Shown: positions 8,118 through 17,070 of the stretch, piece after piece
Numbering within the stretch: the first letter of the stretch is position 1
Layout: the number at the start of each line of letters is the position of its first letter
Assembly (NCBI GenBank): GCA_964492715.1
Contig: CAZBLK010000008.1
Span: 1 to 64,000, forward strand
DNA: 64,000 nucleotides
Direction of reading: 5' to 3'
Source of the DNA: CAZBLK01 sp964492715
Lineage (GTDB): Bacteria; Bacillota; Clostridia; Lachnospirales; WRBF01
Notes under the pieces: model-generated
Database searches by the model: none
The model's input: the letters and a program-made list of their open reading frames with translations, nothing else
What the model was told of the DNA's origin: nothing
Program-made: the position numbers and the translations under genes

Positions 8118-8603
8118 ATGAAAGCTGCCGTTCCAATTTTATTAGCATGTTTATGTGTTGTTTTGTTTACAGGATGTGGCTTGAAAGAAAAGAATCTTAC
8201 ACGAAATCATGGCGTGGCAAACGTTGAAATAAATGGTGTTAATTCCGCTAATAAAGAAGAACCGCCTGCTTCTGCGGAAGATGTTGTACCTAAAAAAGAG
8301 GTTTTAGAAAGCAATTTGACTGAAGCTGGGTATAGCGTAACTAATTATTCAGAAGTTGATGAAAATAACGTTAAAGCTGACAGAATTTATGCTGAAAAAG
8401 GCAAAATGTTTATTGACATTTGCTATGGTTTGTCAAAGGACGATACGCAAGCGGTTTTTGATTTTTATGAAAAAACGTATGACAAGTATTATATATTAGC
8501 AATTAATGGGGATTATGTTTATTGTATCGGAGATACTAAAACATTTAAAAGTGCTGGTTTCTCAAGCCTGGCGAACTTTGGTACGCAATATATTTATGAA
8601 TAA
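8118..8603 (+). CDS. Putative lipoprotein, function unknown
   Basis: A 161-residue exported lipoprotein. The signal peptide (MKAAVPILLACLCVVLFTGC) ends in the lipobox LFTGC, so Cys20 of this start should be lipidated. A charged, low-complexity linker (to about residue 65) leads to a small soluble domain with no motif I recognise. GGAGGT lies 7 bases before the ATG at 8118; a start 15 bases earlier has no ribosome site. It stands alone, with a terminator before it and an element with terminator-like hairpin after it. Confidence 0.8.
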   Translation: MKAAVPILLACLCVVLFTGCGLKEKNLTRNHGVANVEINGVNSANKEEPPASAEDVVPKKEVLESNLTEAGYSVTNYSEVDENNVKADRIYAEKGKMFIDICYGLSKDDTQAVFDFYEKTYDKYYILAINGDYVYCIGDTKTFKSAGFSSLANFGTQYIYE

Positions 8604-8608
8604 TTTAT

Positions 8609-8708
8609 GCAGTAATTCCACTTTTTAATGATATTTCAAAACGAAGCCAAACGCTTAACCGTTTGGCTTTTTGAGTGATAGGCAGTTTCTTTAAAAAGGA
8701 ATTGCTTT
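8609..8708. repeat. Diverged copy of the TAGCAATTCC palindromic element, with terminator hairpin
   Basis: Left arm AGTAATTCCACTTTTTAATG and right arm ending AAAAAGGAATTGCT bracket a core AGCCAAACG-CTTAAC-CGTTTGGCT (8645-8668) followed by TTTT. Outer arms and core match the intact copy at 46301. The core can terminate transcription of the lipoprotein gene. The remaining bases to 8906 carry no gene; they should hold the promoter of the glucanase gene, but no box stands out. Confidence 0.65.
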
Positions 8709-8906
8709 ATCAATTGCTTCCTTTTGTATCTTTTCCACCATAAAACCGAAAAAAAGTAACCATTACCGAAAATAATACACTGAAAAACAATTCAATAAGT
8801 AGTAATATTATATTAAGTCCATTTTTAAATTACACTTGCTATTAGTAAAATTGCCAGTGCCTTTTAAATTGGAATTGCTAAAATAAAATAAAGGGGGAAA
8901 GGCTTT

Positions 8907-11900
8907 ATGAAAAAAAGATGCTTATCTTTATTTCTTGCAATGCTTATGCTTGTGTTTAACTTAAACATTACTTATGCCGCACAATACAAAGACATAGCAG
9001 GTCATTGGGCTGAAAAAGAAATAGTTAAATGGTCTGACATGGGCATATTTAACGGTTATGGTGACGGCATCTTTGCGCCCGACGACACAATTACAAAGGG
9101 GCAAATTGCTGCTATCATGAACAAGGTAATGAAATACCGTGTCCCAGCAGAAAATAAATTCAGCGATTTAAAAACAGGGGAATGGTATACTGATTCTGTG
9201 CTTAAAGCTGTTAACTCAAAAATTATGCAAGGCAACTCCGAAGGCTTAATTAAACCTACGGAAAAAGTTACAAAGCAAGAAGCCGTTTTGCTTATTGGGC
9301 GTGCCTTAGGCCTTGACCCAAAATTTAAAGGGGCTGCTTTGGTTGGCGAGGACAGCATTGCAGTTGGTTTGGCTGAAAGAGACGAAATTATTAGCTACTT
9401 TAAGCAGCTTAAAGCCAAAAATGCACTTGTTTTAGGCAAAAATGGTGAAATAGAGCCAGAAAAGCTTGTTACAAGAGCCGAAATTGTTAACATTATGGAT
9501 AAGCTTGTTAGCAACGTTTACACAAAACCTGTTAAGGAAAGCTTAGGTGGCAAAATTTTTAACAATTCAGTAATCGTAACATCAGACGGAACAGACTTGA
9601 AAAACGCCACTATAAACGGCAACCTTATTATTTCTGAAGGAGTTGGCAAAGGAACAGTCAACCTTGAAAACGTTGTTGTAAACGGAACAGCGATTATACG
9701 TGGCGGCGGAGTAAACTCTGTTGTAATTTCCGGAGACTCAAAAATTCCAAAAATTCAAGTTCAAACGGTAGACAATGAATTGGCAATTAGATTTAAAGGT
9801 GCAACATCTACTGACGTGCTTACTATAGACGACAACTCTAAAAAAGTTTTTGTTTATGGCAATGCAAAAAGCATAAACATTGGCGAAAACAACAAAGTTA
9901 GCGTAGCCGATGGTGCAGCTGTTAAAAACGTAAGTGTCATAGGGAAAAATTCAGAATTAATTTTATTAAACGGAAGCAAAGTAGAAAGCTTAAATGTAAC
10001 AGGAAGTGGAGCAAACGTACAAATAGGTGGTACTGTTTCTTTGGTTTCTGTTGCATCAAAGGCAGTAAATGTGAATGTAGTAGTTTCTTCTACTGCTAAT
10101 GTTACAAAGTTTGACACACAAACTACTGTTACTGCAAAGGTTGAAAGCGGCGCAAGCATTTTTCAAATAGCCGGAAATGTAGTTAATGATAGGGGTTATA
10201 GCGTTTTGCCAACCATTTCGTCAAACAACACTACTACAAAAGAAGATACAACTGAAAAGGACAATTACAGGCCTAGTGCAACGGCAACGCCAGCACCTAG
10301 CGTAACAGTTCCTAAAAGTTACACAAAGGAAAACATTGACAGCACAACACCGGAAAATGTGCGTGTTATAACAGACAGCAACGACCTTGAAGCAAGGCTT
10401 GTTTGGAGCGACGAGTTCAATTACACAGGAAAACCGGCAGAAGACAAGTGGAGCTACGAAGTAGCAAAGGCTGGCTGGGTTAACAACGAGCTTCAAGCCT
10501 ACACCGACAGGCTTGAAAACGCAAGCGTTGCTAACGGAAACTTAACTATTACAGCTAAAAAAGAAGATTATCAAGGTGATGATTACACTTCTGCCAGAAT
10601 AGTAAGCAGAGAAAAGGGCGACTGGCTTTACGGCAGGTTTGAAGTTAGAGCAAAGCTTCCGGCAGCAAAGGGCGTTTGGCCTGCAATTTGGATGATGCCT
10701 ACAGACTCTGGCTATGGGCTTTGGCCAAACAGCGGCGAAATTGACACAATGGAAAGCGTGTACTATGGCACCGAAATAGGAAAGGTTCATGCTTCCACAC
10801 ATACAAAAAACTACAACTTTTCAATAGGAAACAACAAAACTGAGTCAATAACTCCAAGTGGCGGCAGCATTTATGACGATTTCCACGTTTACACTTTAGA
10901 ATGGACACCCGGAAAGCTTGAAATGCTTGTAGACGACCAAAAGTTTTTTTCACATGTATACGAACCGAACGACCAAGAACAACAATGGGAAGCCTTCCCG
11001 TTTGACAAACGCTATTACATGATTATGAACGTAGCGTTTGGCGGTAACTGGGGCGGTGCTGAAGGTGTTGACCCTAACTTCACAGAGCAATCAATGGTAG
11101 TAGACTATGTAAGAGCATACTCTTACGACCTTGTTCAAGCTGATAACACTGCGCCTACAAAGCCAAGCAATTTAAGGGTAGAAAACAACACTTCAATGGC
11201 GGCAGACGTTGTTTGGGACCCATCAGTAGACGACAATGGCGTATGGTACTATGAAGTGTACAAAAACGGTAAATTTGTAGACTACTCTTACGAGCACAAA
11301 GTTTCACTCCGTGACTTACAGCCAAATTCTTCTGTAACAATTGCTGTTAAAGCGGTTGACTACAACGGCAACAAGTCTGCCATGTCAAACACTGTAACTG
11401 CTACAACTGTAGCGGCACAACCATACATTGTTGCCACAGGTGACAATATGACTAAGCATAAGGCTGAAAACTACGAAATGATGTATGGTGTTTCCACTGA
11501 AAAAACAGCTGACGTAGACGGCGGCAACAATGTAGGCTGGATAGACAAAGGCGACTACATGGTTTACTTAATTAAGGTTGACACAGCAGGAAAATATGTT
11601 TTCACTGGCAGAGTTGCTTCAAAAGACGGCGGCCAATTTAACATTGACGTAAACGGAACAAACGCAGCAAAACTTACTGTTCCAAACACAGGCGACTGGC
11701 AAATGTGGGAAAACATAACAACAGAGCTTAACCTTAGCGCAGGAACTCATAAATTAAAAGTTTACGGCGAAGCATTTAACTTTAACTGGTTTGCTATAGG
11801 CGACAAAGAGTTTACTGTAGAACAAAATAATTCAGAAATGGTTTCTAACGGAAGCTTTGATGCTGATTTAGAAGGTTGGGACTCTGGCTTTGGCGGCGGA

Positions 11901-13346
11901 ATTAGCGGCGCAAATGGAAACGTATACTGGGTTGCGTCAGAAGCTGGGCAGGACGGCGTTGCAAAAATTCACATTGAAAACACCGCTGAAGCTTCCGCAC
12001 AATGGGGTATGTTTGACCCAAAATTTTACTCGGCTGGCGGATTTAGGCTAGACAAGTCCAACAAGTACGAAGTTACTTTTAAAGCAAAGGCTTCGCAAAA
12101 CAGAAAAATGCTTGTGGTTGTAGAGCGAAACGCAGACCCATTCACTAAGCACTTAAATTCAAATTCTTACACAGGAACAGAGGATATTGGAGCTTTTCCA
12201 AATTACGGCGTACAGGTAGACTTGACTACCAATTGGCAAACTTACACGATACCTTTTACAATGCAAAACACAACAGATGCACAGGCTCACCTTGTTTTTT
12301 CACCTGGTTACATGGTCGGTTCTAACGGTGCGCATGATGTGTTTATTGACGACGTTGAGTTTGCGCTTGTAGAAGAAGGCGGCGGCACTGACCCAGAACC
12401 AGGATTGGGTAATCACACCGTAACCATTGACAATGTTAGCTTAATTAATAAAGCTGATGCAAACGCAAACACAAACCTAATTGCAAATGGTGACTTTTCT
12501 ACAGGGCTTGATTCAAACTGGTATTGCGGTGGAAACGAAGGCGGAGCTGTATCCCCAACTGTTACAAATGGAAAGCTTGTTGCCGCAATAACCAACGTTG
12601 GAGATGCAGACTGGCATGTACAGCTTGCAAGCCAAACAAGTTATAAACTACCAGCAGGTGACTATGAAATTAGCTTTGATGTAAGCAGCACTGCTGACAG
12701 AGCAGTTAAAGTAATAGTTCAAAACCAGAGCTATTACAGGCTTGTAGATGAAACAGTTAATGTTAACGGAACATTCAAAACTTATACATTAGCGTTTACT
12801 GTGGCAAGTTATGACTCTGGTGCAGACTGGAGCTTAACTATTGGTTTAGGTAAAGTCGCGCCTAAAGAAGGCGGTACTGACCCAGAGCCAGAATTGGGTA
12901 ATCACACTGTAACCATCGCAAATATTAGTTTAATTAATAAAGACACAAATGAAGAGCTAGTTGTAAATGGTGACTTTTCTTCAGATTTAGAAAACTGGTA
13001 CTGCGGTGGAAACGAAGGCGGAGCTGTAAACCAAACTGTTACAGATGGCGAGCTTGTTGCCGCAATAACCAGTGTTGGTAGTGCTGACTGGCATGTACAA
13101 CTTGCAAACCAAGCAACATTTAAGTTGCCTGTGGGAGAATATGAAATTAGCTTTGATATAAGCAGCACTGCCGACAGAGCAGTTAAAGCAATAGTTGAAA
13201 ATCAAGGCTATTACAGGCTTGTAGACGAAACAGTTAATGTTGACGGGACATTCAAGACTTATACATTAGCGTTTACTGTGGGAAGTTATGACCCTGGTGC
13301 AAACTGGAAAATGATTATTGGTTTAGGTAAGGTTGCACCTAAATAA
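8907..13346 (+). CDS. SLH-anchored family 16 beta-glucanase with carbohydrate-binding modules
   Basis: A 1479-residue exported enzyme that should cleave beta-1,3- or mixed beta-1,3/1,4-glucans (laminarin/lichenan type) while held on the cell wall. Order: signal peptide (ends about ITYAA, residue 25); three SLH motifs (about 26-205, first YKDIAGHWAEKEI); a beta-rich region (210-430); a Thr/Ser/Pro linker; a GH16 domain (about 495-740) with catalytic motif EIDTME, E611 nucleophile and E616 acid/base; fibronectin type III (about 745-830); a CBM6-like module (about 845-970); a CBM4/9-like module (about 975-1150); and two near-identical C-terminal CBM4/9-like repeats. AAAGGGGGAAAGG precedes the start. 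It stands alone between terminators. Confidence 0.9.
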   Translation: MKKRCLSLFLAMLMLVFNLNITYAAQYKDIAGHWAEKEIVKWSDMGIFNGYGDGIFAPDDTITKGQIAAIMNKVMKYRVPAENKFSDLKTGEWYTDSVLKAVNSKIMQGNSEGLIKPTEKVTKQEAVLLIGRALGLDPKFKGAALVGEDSIAVGLAERDEIISYFKQLKAKNALVLGKNGEIEPEKLVTRAEIVNIMDKLVSNVYTKPVKESLGGKIFNNSVIVTSDGTDLKNATINGNLIISEGVGKGTVNLENVVVNGTAIIRGGGVNSVVISGDSKIPKIQVQTVDNELAIRFKGATSTDVLTIDDNSKKVFVYGNAKSINIGENNKVSVADGAAVKNVSVIGKNSELILLNGSKVESLNVTGSGANVQIGGTVSLVSVASKAVNVNVVVSSTANVTKFDTQTTVTAKVESGASIFQIAGNVVNDRGYSVLPTISSNNTTTKEDTTEKDNYRPSATATPAPSVTVPKSYTKENIDSTTPENVRVITDSNDLEARLVWSDEFNYTGKPAEDKWSYEVAKAGWVNNELQAYTDRLENASVANGNLTITAKKEDYQGDDYTSARIVSREKGDWLYGRFEVRAKLPAAKGVWPAIWMMPTDSGYGLWPNSGEIDTMESVYYGTEIGKVHASTHTKNYNFSIGNNKTESITPSGGSIYDDFHVYTLEWTPGKLEMLVDDQKFFSHVYEPNDQEQQWEAFPFDKRYYMIMNVAFGGNWGGAEGVDPNFTEQSMVVDYVRAYSYDLVQADNTAPTKPSNLRVENNTSMAADVVWDPSVDDNGVWYYEVYKNGKFVDYSYEHKVSLRDLQPNSSVTIAVKAVDYNGNKSAMSNTVTATTVAAQPYIVATGDNMTKHKAENYEMMYGVSTEKTADVDGGNNVGWIDKGDYMVYLIKVDTAGKYVFTGRVASKDGGQFNIDVNGTNAAKLTVPNTGDWQMWENITTELNLSAGTHKLKVYGEAFNFNWFAIGDKEFTVEQNNSEMVSNGSFDADLEGWDSGFGGGISGANGNVYWVASEAGQDGVAKIHIENTAEASAQWGMFDPKFYSAGGFRLDKSNKYEVTFKAKASQNRKMLVVVERNADPFTKHLNSNSYTGTEDIGAFPNYGVQVDLTTNWQTYTIPFTMQNTTDAQAHLVFSPGYMVGSNGAHDVFIDDVEFALVEEGGGTDPEPGLGNHTVTIDNVSLINKADANANTNLIANGDFSTGLDSNWYCGGNEGGAVSPTVTNGKLVAAITNVGDADWHVQLASQTSYKLPAGDYEISFDVSSTADRAVKVIVQNQSYYRLVDETVNVNGTFKTYTLAFTVASYDSGADWSLTIGLGKVAPKEGGTDPEPELGNHTVTIANISLINKDTNEELVVNGDFSSDLENWYCGGNEGGAVNQTVTDGELVAAITSVGSADWHVQLANQATFKLPVGEYEISFDISSTADRAVKAIVENQGYYRLVDETVNVDGTFKTYTLAFTVGSYDPGANWKMIIGLGKVAPK
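12384..13343 (+). repeat. Tandem in-gene duplication of a carbohydrate-binding module
   Basis: Two units of about 160 residues begin GTDPEPGLGNHTVTI (near 12384) and GTDPEPELGNHTVTI (near 12874) and both end with IGLGKVAPK. They share long identical stretches such as NWYCGGNEGGAV/WYCGGNEGGAV and TFKTYTLAFTV. Nucleotide identity is high, so the duplication is fairly recent. Confidence 0.85.
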
Positions 13347-13475
13347 GATGTATCACTTGTTGAACCAAGTCGAATCTCAACTACTTGAATTGATTGTGTT
13401 TATTCTAATAGTGTTTAAACAGCACTTGAAAAAAGGTAGGTATGGCACGCTATAGTAGCTTGATTTTCATTAACA

Positions 13476-13509
13476 AAAAAGCCAAACGCCCCCATGCGTT
13501 TGGCTTTTT
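13476..13509. terminator. Bidirectional terminator between convergent genes
   Basis: AAAAAGCCAAACGC (13476-13489) pairs with GCGTTTGGCTTTTT (13496-13509), loop CCCCAT. It serves the glucanase (+) and the APH-like gene (-). The core resembles the centre of the TAGCAATTCC element. Confidence 0.85.
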
Positions 13510-13520
13510 ACTAACACACA

Positions 13521-14519
13521 CTACTCCATGTTTCCCCCACTTTGACTTTGCATACTTAACTCAAGCTTTTTCAAATGCAAATTCAATTCTTTTCTAAGCT
13601 CTGCCAACCAATCTGGCTCATCTGAAAAATGCTCATAAACACTTCTTATTATTCTGGAATACTTAAACAAATTGCAAAACCTACCCATAACTGGAAGCGA
13701 CCTTTTCATTTCCTCGGAATAAATATGTTCGGTTTCATACCCTTTAATAAATTCCACTTTAGCCTTTTCAAGCTTTTCACCATCTAGCTCACTTGATAAT
13801 GAATCAAAAACCTGTTCAATATCAAGTGAATACCAATGATACATGCCGTCATCAAAATCAATGACAGCACAAGTTTTTGTACTTTCGTCATAAAAAACGT
13901 TGTCAGGCTCAAAGTCGTAATGCACCAATCCGTAACAACCAGTGTTAACCGCAAGGCTTGAAAGCTCTGCTTTAACCGCTTCAACCTCTGCAAGCACAAA
14001 TGGCGGAGCATTACATTCACCCACTGTTTGTTTAATCCATTCCAAAACCTCGCTGTGTGCCCACTTTTTTACTTTAGGCACAAATGCAGAAGAAAGTGAA
14101 TGTAATTTTCCAAGCGCCCTGCCATACTCGTACATAATTTCATTTGAATAATCTGTTTGCTCTATTTGCTTGCCGTCAACTTTTTTAAAAACAGTTGCGT
14201 AATATGTTCCCCATTCTGTAACCAGTTTTAGAACAACACTTCCACATTTTGACTTGACAGGCTTTAAAGCTGCGTAACCATTTGCATTTAGATATTGAAT
14301 AAATTCAAGCTCACCAAAAACATTTTTTTCGAGCTTTTCTTCCGTTGGCGCAAGCCGTAAAAAACATAATGTACCATTTTGATAAAACGGATATATCGCA
14401 TTGGAAGAAATACGAAAATAGGATAACAATTTATCCAAACTTTCTTTATCAAACTCCCAGTTTTCAAGTGCCCTTTTTGCCAAGGCATAATTTGCAAAAA
14501 GAAATTTTAATTTAAGCAT
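13521..14519 (-). CDS. Aminoglycoside phosphotransferase-like kinase
   Basis: A 332-residue protein with the APH/choline-kinase fold. The catalytic loop is HYDFEPDN (HxDxxxxN) and the metal-binding motif is VIDFDD. The substrate could be an antibiotic or a small metabolite (homoserine-kinase II and CotS relatives share the fold), so resistance is not proven. The start at 14519 follows AAAGGA; ten upstream codons are open without a ribosome site. It is preceded by a 20-residue leader ORF and a terminator-like hairpin, an arrangement typical of drug-inducible genes. Next upstream on the strand are a methyltransferase and a broken nucleotidyltransferase. Confidence 0.75.
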   Translation of the reverse strand: MLKLKFLFANYALAKRALENWEFDKESLDKLLSYFRISSNAIYPFYQNGTLCFLRLAPTEEKLEKNVFGELEFIQYLNANGYAALKPVKSKCGSVVLKLVTEWGTYYATVFKKVDGKQIEQTDYSNEIMYEYGRALGKLHSLSSAFVPKVKKWAHSEVLEWIKQTVGECNAPPFVLAEVEAVKAELSSLAVNTGCYGLVHYDFEPDNVFYDESTKTCAVIDFDDGMYHWYSLDIEQVFDSLSSELDGEKLEKAKVEFIKGYETEHIYSEEMKRSLPVMGRFCNLFKYSRIIRSVYEHFSDEPDWLAELRKELNLHLKKLELSMQSQSGGNME

Positions 14520-14533
14520 AGTGTTTATCCTTT

Positions 14534-14569
14534 CAAAATAAAATAGCACTCCTGAAAAACAGAAGTGCT
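14534..14569 (-). terminator. Leader terminator (attenuator) before the APH-like gene
   Basis: On the minus strand AGCACTTCTG, loop TTTTT, CAGGAGTGCT (14569-14545; one mismatch), then ATTTTATTTT. It lies between leader ORF and gene start. Upstream GCACTC (14600-14595) could instead pair with the GAGTGC half of the stem, giving an antiterminator. Confidence 0.65.
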
Positions 14570-14603
14570 GAATTTATTGCTTTTAAATAAACACGAGTGC
14601 CTA

Positions 14604-14666
14604 TTATACGTTTATAAAGTGAGCAACATTACTACCTCTGTTTTCCATATAAGTTAAAACAAACAT
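14604..14666 (-). CDS. 20-residue leader peptide
   Basis: Encodes MFVLTYMENRGSNVAHFINV. An AAGGTGG ribosome site sits about 9 bases before the ATG, and a consensus promoter ends about 33 bases upstream. The stop codon is 3 bases before GCACTC, a segment able to compete with the terminator hairpin. GTGAGC at the ribosome-site end (14676-14671) can pair with GCTCAC inside the ORF (14624-14619). I infer a regulatory leader that senses ribosome stalling. Confidence 0.6.
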   Translation of the reverse strand: MFVLTYMENRGSNVAHFINV

Positions 14667-14698
14667 AACAGCTCACCCACCTTTCAAATTATACTTTA

Positions 14699-14727
14699 AT
14701 TATAATGTAAAAAAATGTAAATGTCAA
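14699..14727 (-). promoter_or_regulatory. Consensus SigA promoter of the leader/APH transcript
   Basis: Perfect TTGACA (14727-14722), 17-base spacer and perfect TATAAT (14704-14699) on the minus strand. Such a strong promoter in front of an attenuator fits control by termination rather than initiation. Confidence 0.85.
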
Positions 14728-14735
14728 ACAAAATT

Positions 14736-15485
14736 TTACTTCTTCTCAAAAACATAAAGCCAGCGATAAACTTTCCCTGCATTACCCTTTTTACATAATT
14801 CTGCAAAGTAATTGCACTCACTTAAAAGTGTTTTAAAATGTTCTGGTATTTCCTCATTAAGTTCAGCTTCCATAGCTTTAGTTTCTTCTAAAGCTTTCAG
14901 CCAATACGCCCTGTAAGCCGCAGTCAAGTCAAACGACTTAAACTGCAAGCGGTTTTCAACGCCCCATTTGCCAACTTGTGTATTGTTTGCTGCTGGCATA
15001 GACATTTCAAAAACATTATACAGCTCGTTTGGATAATTTGCCCAAAAAACAACAAGCTTACCATGCGGTTTAAGCATTTTATAACTCTTTTCTAAAAGCA
15101 AGCGAAGCTTTTCAATTGTTGATGTAAAATAAAGAGTGTCAATAAAACAAATTAAATCAAATGATTGTTCCTCATATGCAATTTCATTTCCATCTAAAAC
15201 ACAAAAATTTAATGCGGTATTTCCTGAAAACGTTGCCTTTGCATGTTCAATTGCACCCACATCAATATCTATGCCTGTAACTTTTGATTTGTAATAGTCC
15301 GAAATGTAAGAAGAAATGTAGCCTGCACCACAGCCAATGTCCAAAATGTTTGAATTTGGCTGCAATTTAACTTCACGAAAAAACAAATCAAGTTCTGCTT
15401 TTGTAAGCATACCTTGTTGTTTCATATCGCTACCGTAAACACGCTCGCACCACTTTGCAAACGCTGGGCTTTCGTAATATTTCAA
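14736..15485 (-). CDS. Class I SAM-dependent methyltransferase
   Basis: A 249-residue Rossmann-fold methyltransferase. Motif I is ILDIGCGAGYISSYI, the acidic residue after strand 2 is in VTGIDID, and FDLICFIDTLYF and LKPHGKLVVFW give the later motifs. The substrate is not evident. I choose the TTG start at 15485 because AAAGGAG lies 9 bases upstream; the ATG ten codons earlier overlaps the end of the preceding gene and has no ribosome site. It follows the broken nucleotidyltransferase by 14 bases and precedes the attenuated APH-like gene. Confidence 0.8.
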   Translation of the reverse strand: MKYYESPAFAKWCERVYGSDMKQQGMLTKAELDLFFREVKLQPNSNILDIGCGAGYISSYISDYYKSKVTGIDIDVGAIEHAKATFSGNTALNFCVLDGNEIAYEEQSFDLICFIDTLYFTSTIEKLRLLLEKSYKMLKPHGKLVVFWANYPNELYNVFEMSMPAANNTQVGKWGVENRLQFKSFDLTAAYRAYWLKALEETKAMEAELNEEIPEHFKTLLSECNYFAELCKKGNAGKVYRWLYVFEKK

Positions 15486-15499
15486 AGCAATCAACTCCT

Positions 15500-15927
15500 T
15501 TATAGTTCTATCCATTCGTGCCAGTTTGGGTACACCATTTCAATGGCATGGATAAGCCAATTTTTACTTTCTTCGCATAAAAAAGGAACTGTCATATCAA
15601 AATCCTTTTGATAACCTATTAGGTGCATTTTAATAAAAGAGCAGTCTGGTTTAATGCAAAATACACAAATTTGCTCTACCTTTTGTTCAGATGGGTTTGT
15701 AATAAGCCGCTTCAAGCCATTTGCAAGTGGTTCATATATAAGCCAGCCTTTATTGTGCATAAATTTAATAAAGCTTTCCTTATCTTCTTCAAATATACAA
15801 ATGTCCAAGTCACTGTGTTTTCGCATTGATTTGTTTAATATAGTTCAAGTGCGTAGCCGCCGCAAATGTTAAATGATAAACCACTTTCTTTCATTAGGTT
15901 AAAGCAGTCTTTAATAAGCTGATTCAT
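15500..15927 (-). pseudogene. Frameshifted nucleotidyltransferase (aminoglycoside adenylyltransferase-like)
   Basis: From the ATG at 15927 (GAGGT upstream) 30 residues run to ICGGYALELY and then meet a stop. One base missing in the T/A run near 15836-15841 would continue it as LNKS into MRKHSDLDICIFEEDKE and the remaining frame to 15500, about 142 residues in total. GGYALELxLNKxxRxHSDLDI is the signature of small nucleotidyltransferases such as the ANT(2'')/LinA-like family. Either a decayed resistance-type gene or a sequencing error in a homopolymer. Confidence 0.8.
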
Positions 15928-16035
15928 AAGTACCTCATCAATACTATATTATTTTTTTCACACTTCATTGGTTACTGTAGCAATTATAAAAAAAGATATT
16001 TCGCTTAATCTTTATTTTCTATAAATGCTTTAATA

Positions 16036-16060
16036 AAGTCTACTATATTTGAGTAGACTT
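16036..16060. other. Short hairpin upstream of the nitrilase remnant
   Basis: AAGTCTACT (16036-16044) and AGTAGACTT (16052-16060) form a perfect 9-bp stem with loop ATATTTG. No T-run follows. Role unknown. Confidence 0.4.
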
Positions 16061-16129
16061 GTATATAAAACCATGCTACAATTATAATGCTTTTAACGAA
16101 ATAATAACTTCATTTATTTTGGGGGCTTT

Positions 16130-16522
16130 ATGAAAATTGCCGTCTATCAATTTGGAAGTACAGAAATAGTGCAGAACAATTTGTCAAAAATTGCAAAGGC
16201 TGTAAAACATGCCGCTTCAAGTAAAGTACGTCTTTTAGTTTTTCACGAATGTGCACTTTGCGGATATCCTCCAATTGAAAGCAAAATTGAGCATATTAAT
16301 AAAAGTGAAATTGATAATGCACTTAATGAAATTTCTAAGCTAGCAATGCAGTTTCAAATGTATATAGCCATTGGAACTGTAAGGTTTGAAAATGAAAAGA
16401 GGTTTAACTCGATTATTGTTTTTGATGACAGTGGCGTTCAAATTGGGCATTATGATAAAACCGCTTTGTGGGGCTGGGACATTGACAATTTCTCTACTAT
16501 ACACTGTTTAGAGGTGGAATTT
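16130..16522 (+). pseudogene. Truncated nitrilase-family amidohydrolase, fused in frame to the next gene
   Basis: About 125 residues of a carbon-nitrogen hydrolase: catalytic Glu in VFHECALCGYPP and catalytic Lys in GHYDKTALWGWD are both present, but the sequence stops matching just before the expected catalytic Cys strand. The frame then runs without a stop through a GAGGTGG ribosome site into the GNAT gene. Without the Cys it cannot be an active nitrilase. It looks like the 5' half of a gene left by a deletion. TTTTGGGGG lies before its ATG, so it may still be translated as part of a 274-residue fusion. Confidence 0.75.
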
Positions 16523-16954
16523 ATGATAATTAAAGATTGTTGCGCTAACGATTACATAAAAATACACGAAATTAACAAACTTTCGCTAGGCTACGACTAC
16601 CCCTTGGATAAAACAAAAGAAAAGCTTGCAAACGTTTTAAAAAAGCCAACTGACAAAATTTTTGTAGCTTATGTTGATGATGATATTGTTGGATACATAC
16701 ATGGCAGCGAATACGAATGTACTTATTCTGATACTTTAATAAACCTAATGGCTCTTGCAGTTGATAAAAACTTTCATGGAAAAGGTGTTGGCAAAGCACT
16801 TATTTTGGCTGTTGAACAGTGGGCAAAAGAGCGTGGCTGTTGTGGCATTCGTGTAATTTCTGGCATAGAGCGTGAAGAAGCACATAATTTTTATTTGCGT
16901 TGTGGGTATGCGGAGGCTAAAAATAAGAAAAGCTTTTTTAAAATGTTTAACTGA
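16523..16954 (+). CDS. GNAT-family N-acetyltransferase
   Basis: A 143-residue acetyl-CoA-dependent acetyltransferase of unknown substrate. The acetyl-CoA loop is KNFHGKGVGKALI (Q/RxxGxG/A type), preceded by INLMALAVDKN and followed by the late motif EEAHNFYLRCGY. The ATG at 16523 has its own GAGGTGG 7 bases upstream, so it can be made alone although the frame is open to 16130. It belongs to the accessory resistance-like stretch. Confidence 0.82.
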   Translation: MIIKDCCANDYIKIHEINKLSLGYDYPLDKTKEKLANVLKKPTDKIFVAYVDDDIVGYIHGSEYECTYSDTLINLMALAVDKNFHGKGVGKALILAVEQWAKERGCCGIRVISGIEREEAHNFYLRCGYAEAKNKKSFFKMFN

Positions 16955-17070
16955 AGACAATTTATAAAGCAATTTAACTTTTGTAGTCACTATTTTGACA
17001 CAGAAATATCGAATGCTTCAACAGTTTTTTGTGGCAAAATAGTGAACAGCTTTATTAAAATTGCATTGTA

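Noticed and set aside
9854..10159. Long reading frames antisense to the glucanase and other large genes
   Set aside because: They are shadows of strongly biased codons on the sense strand and lack ribosome sites.
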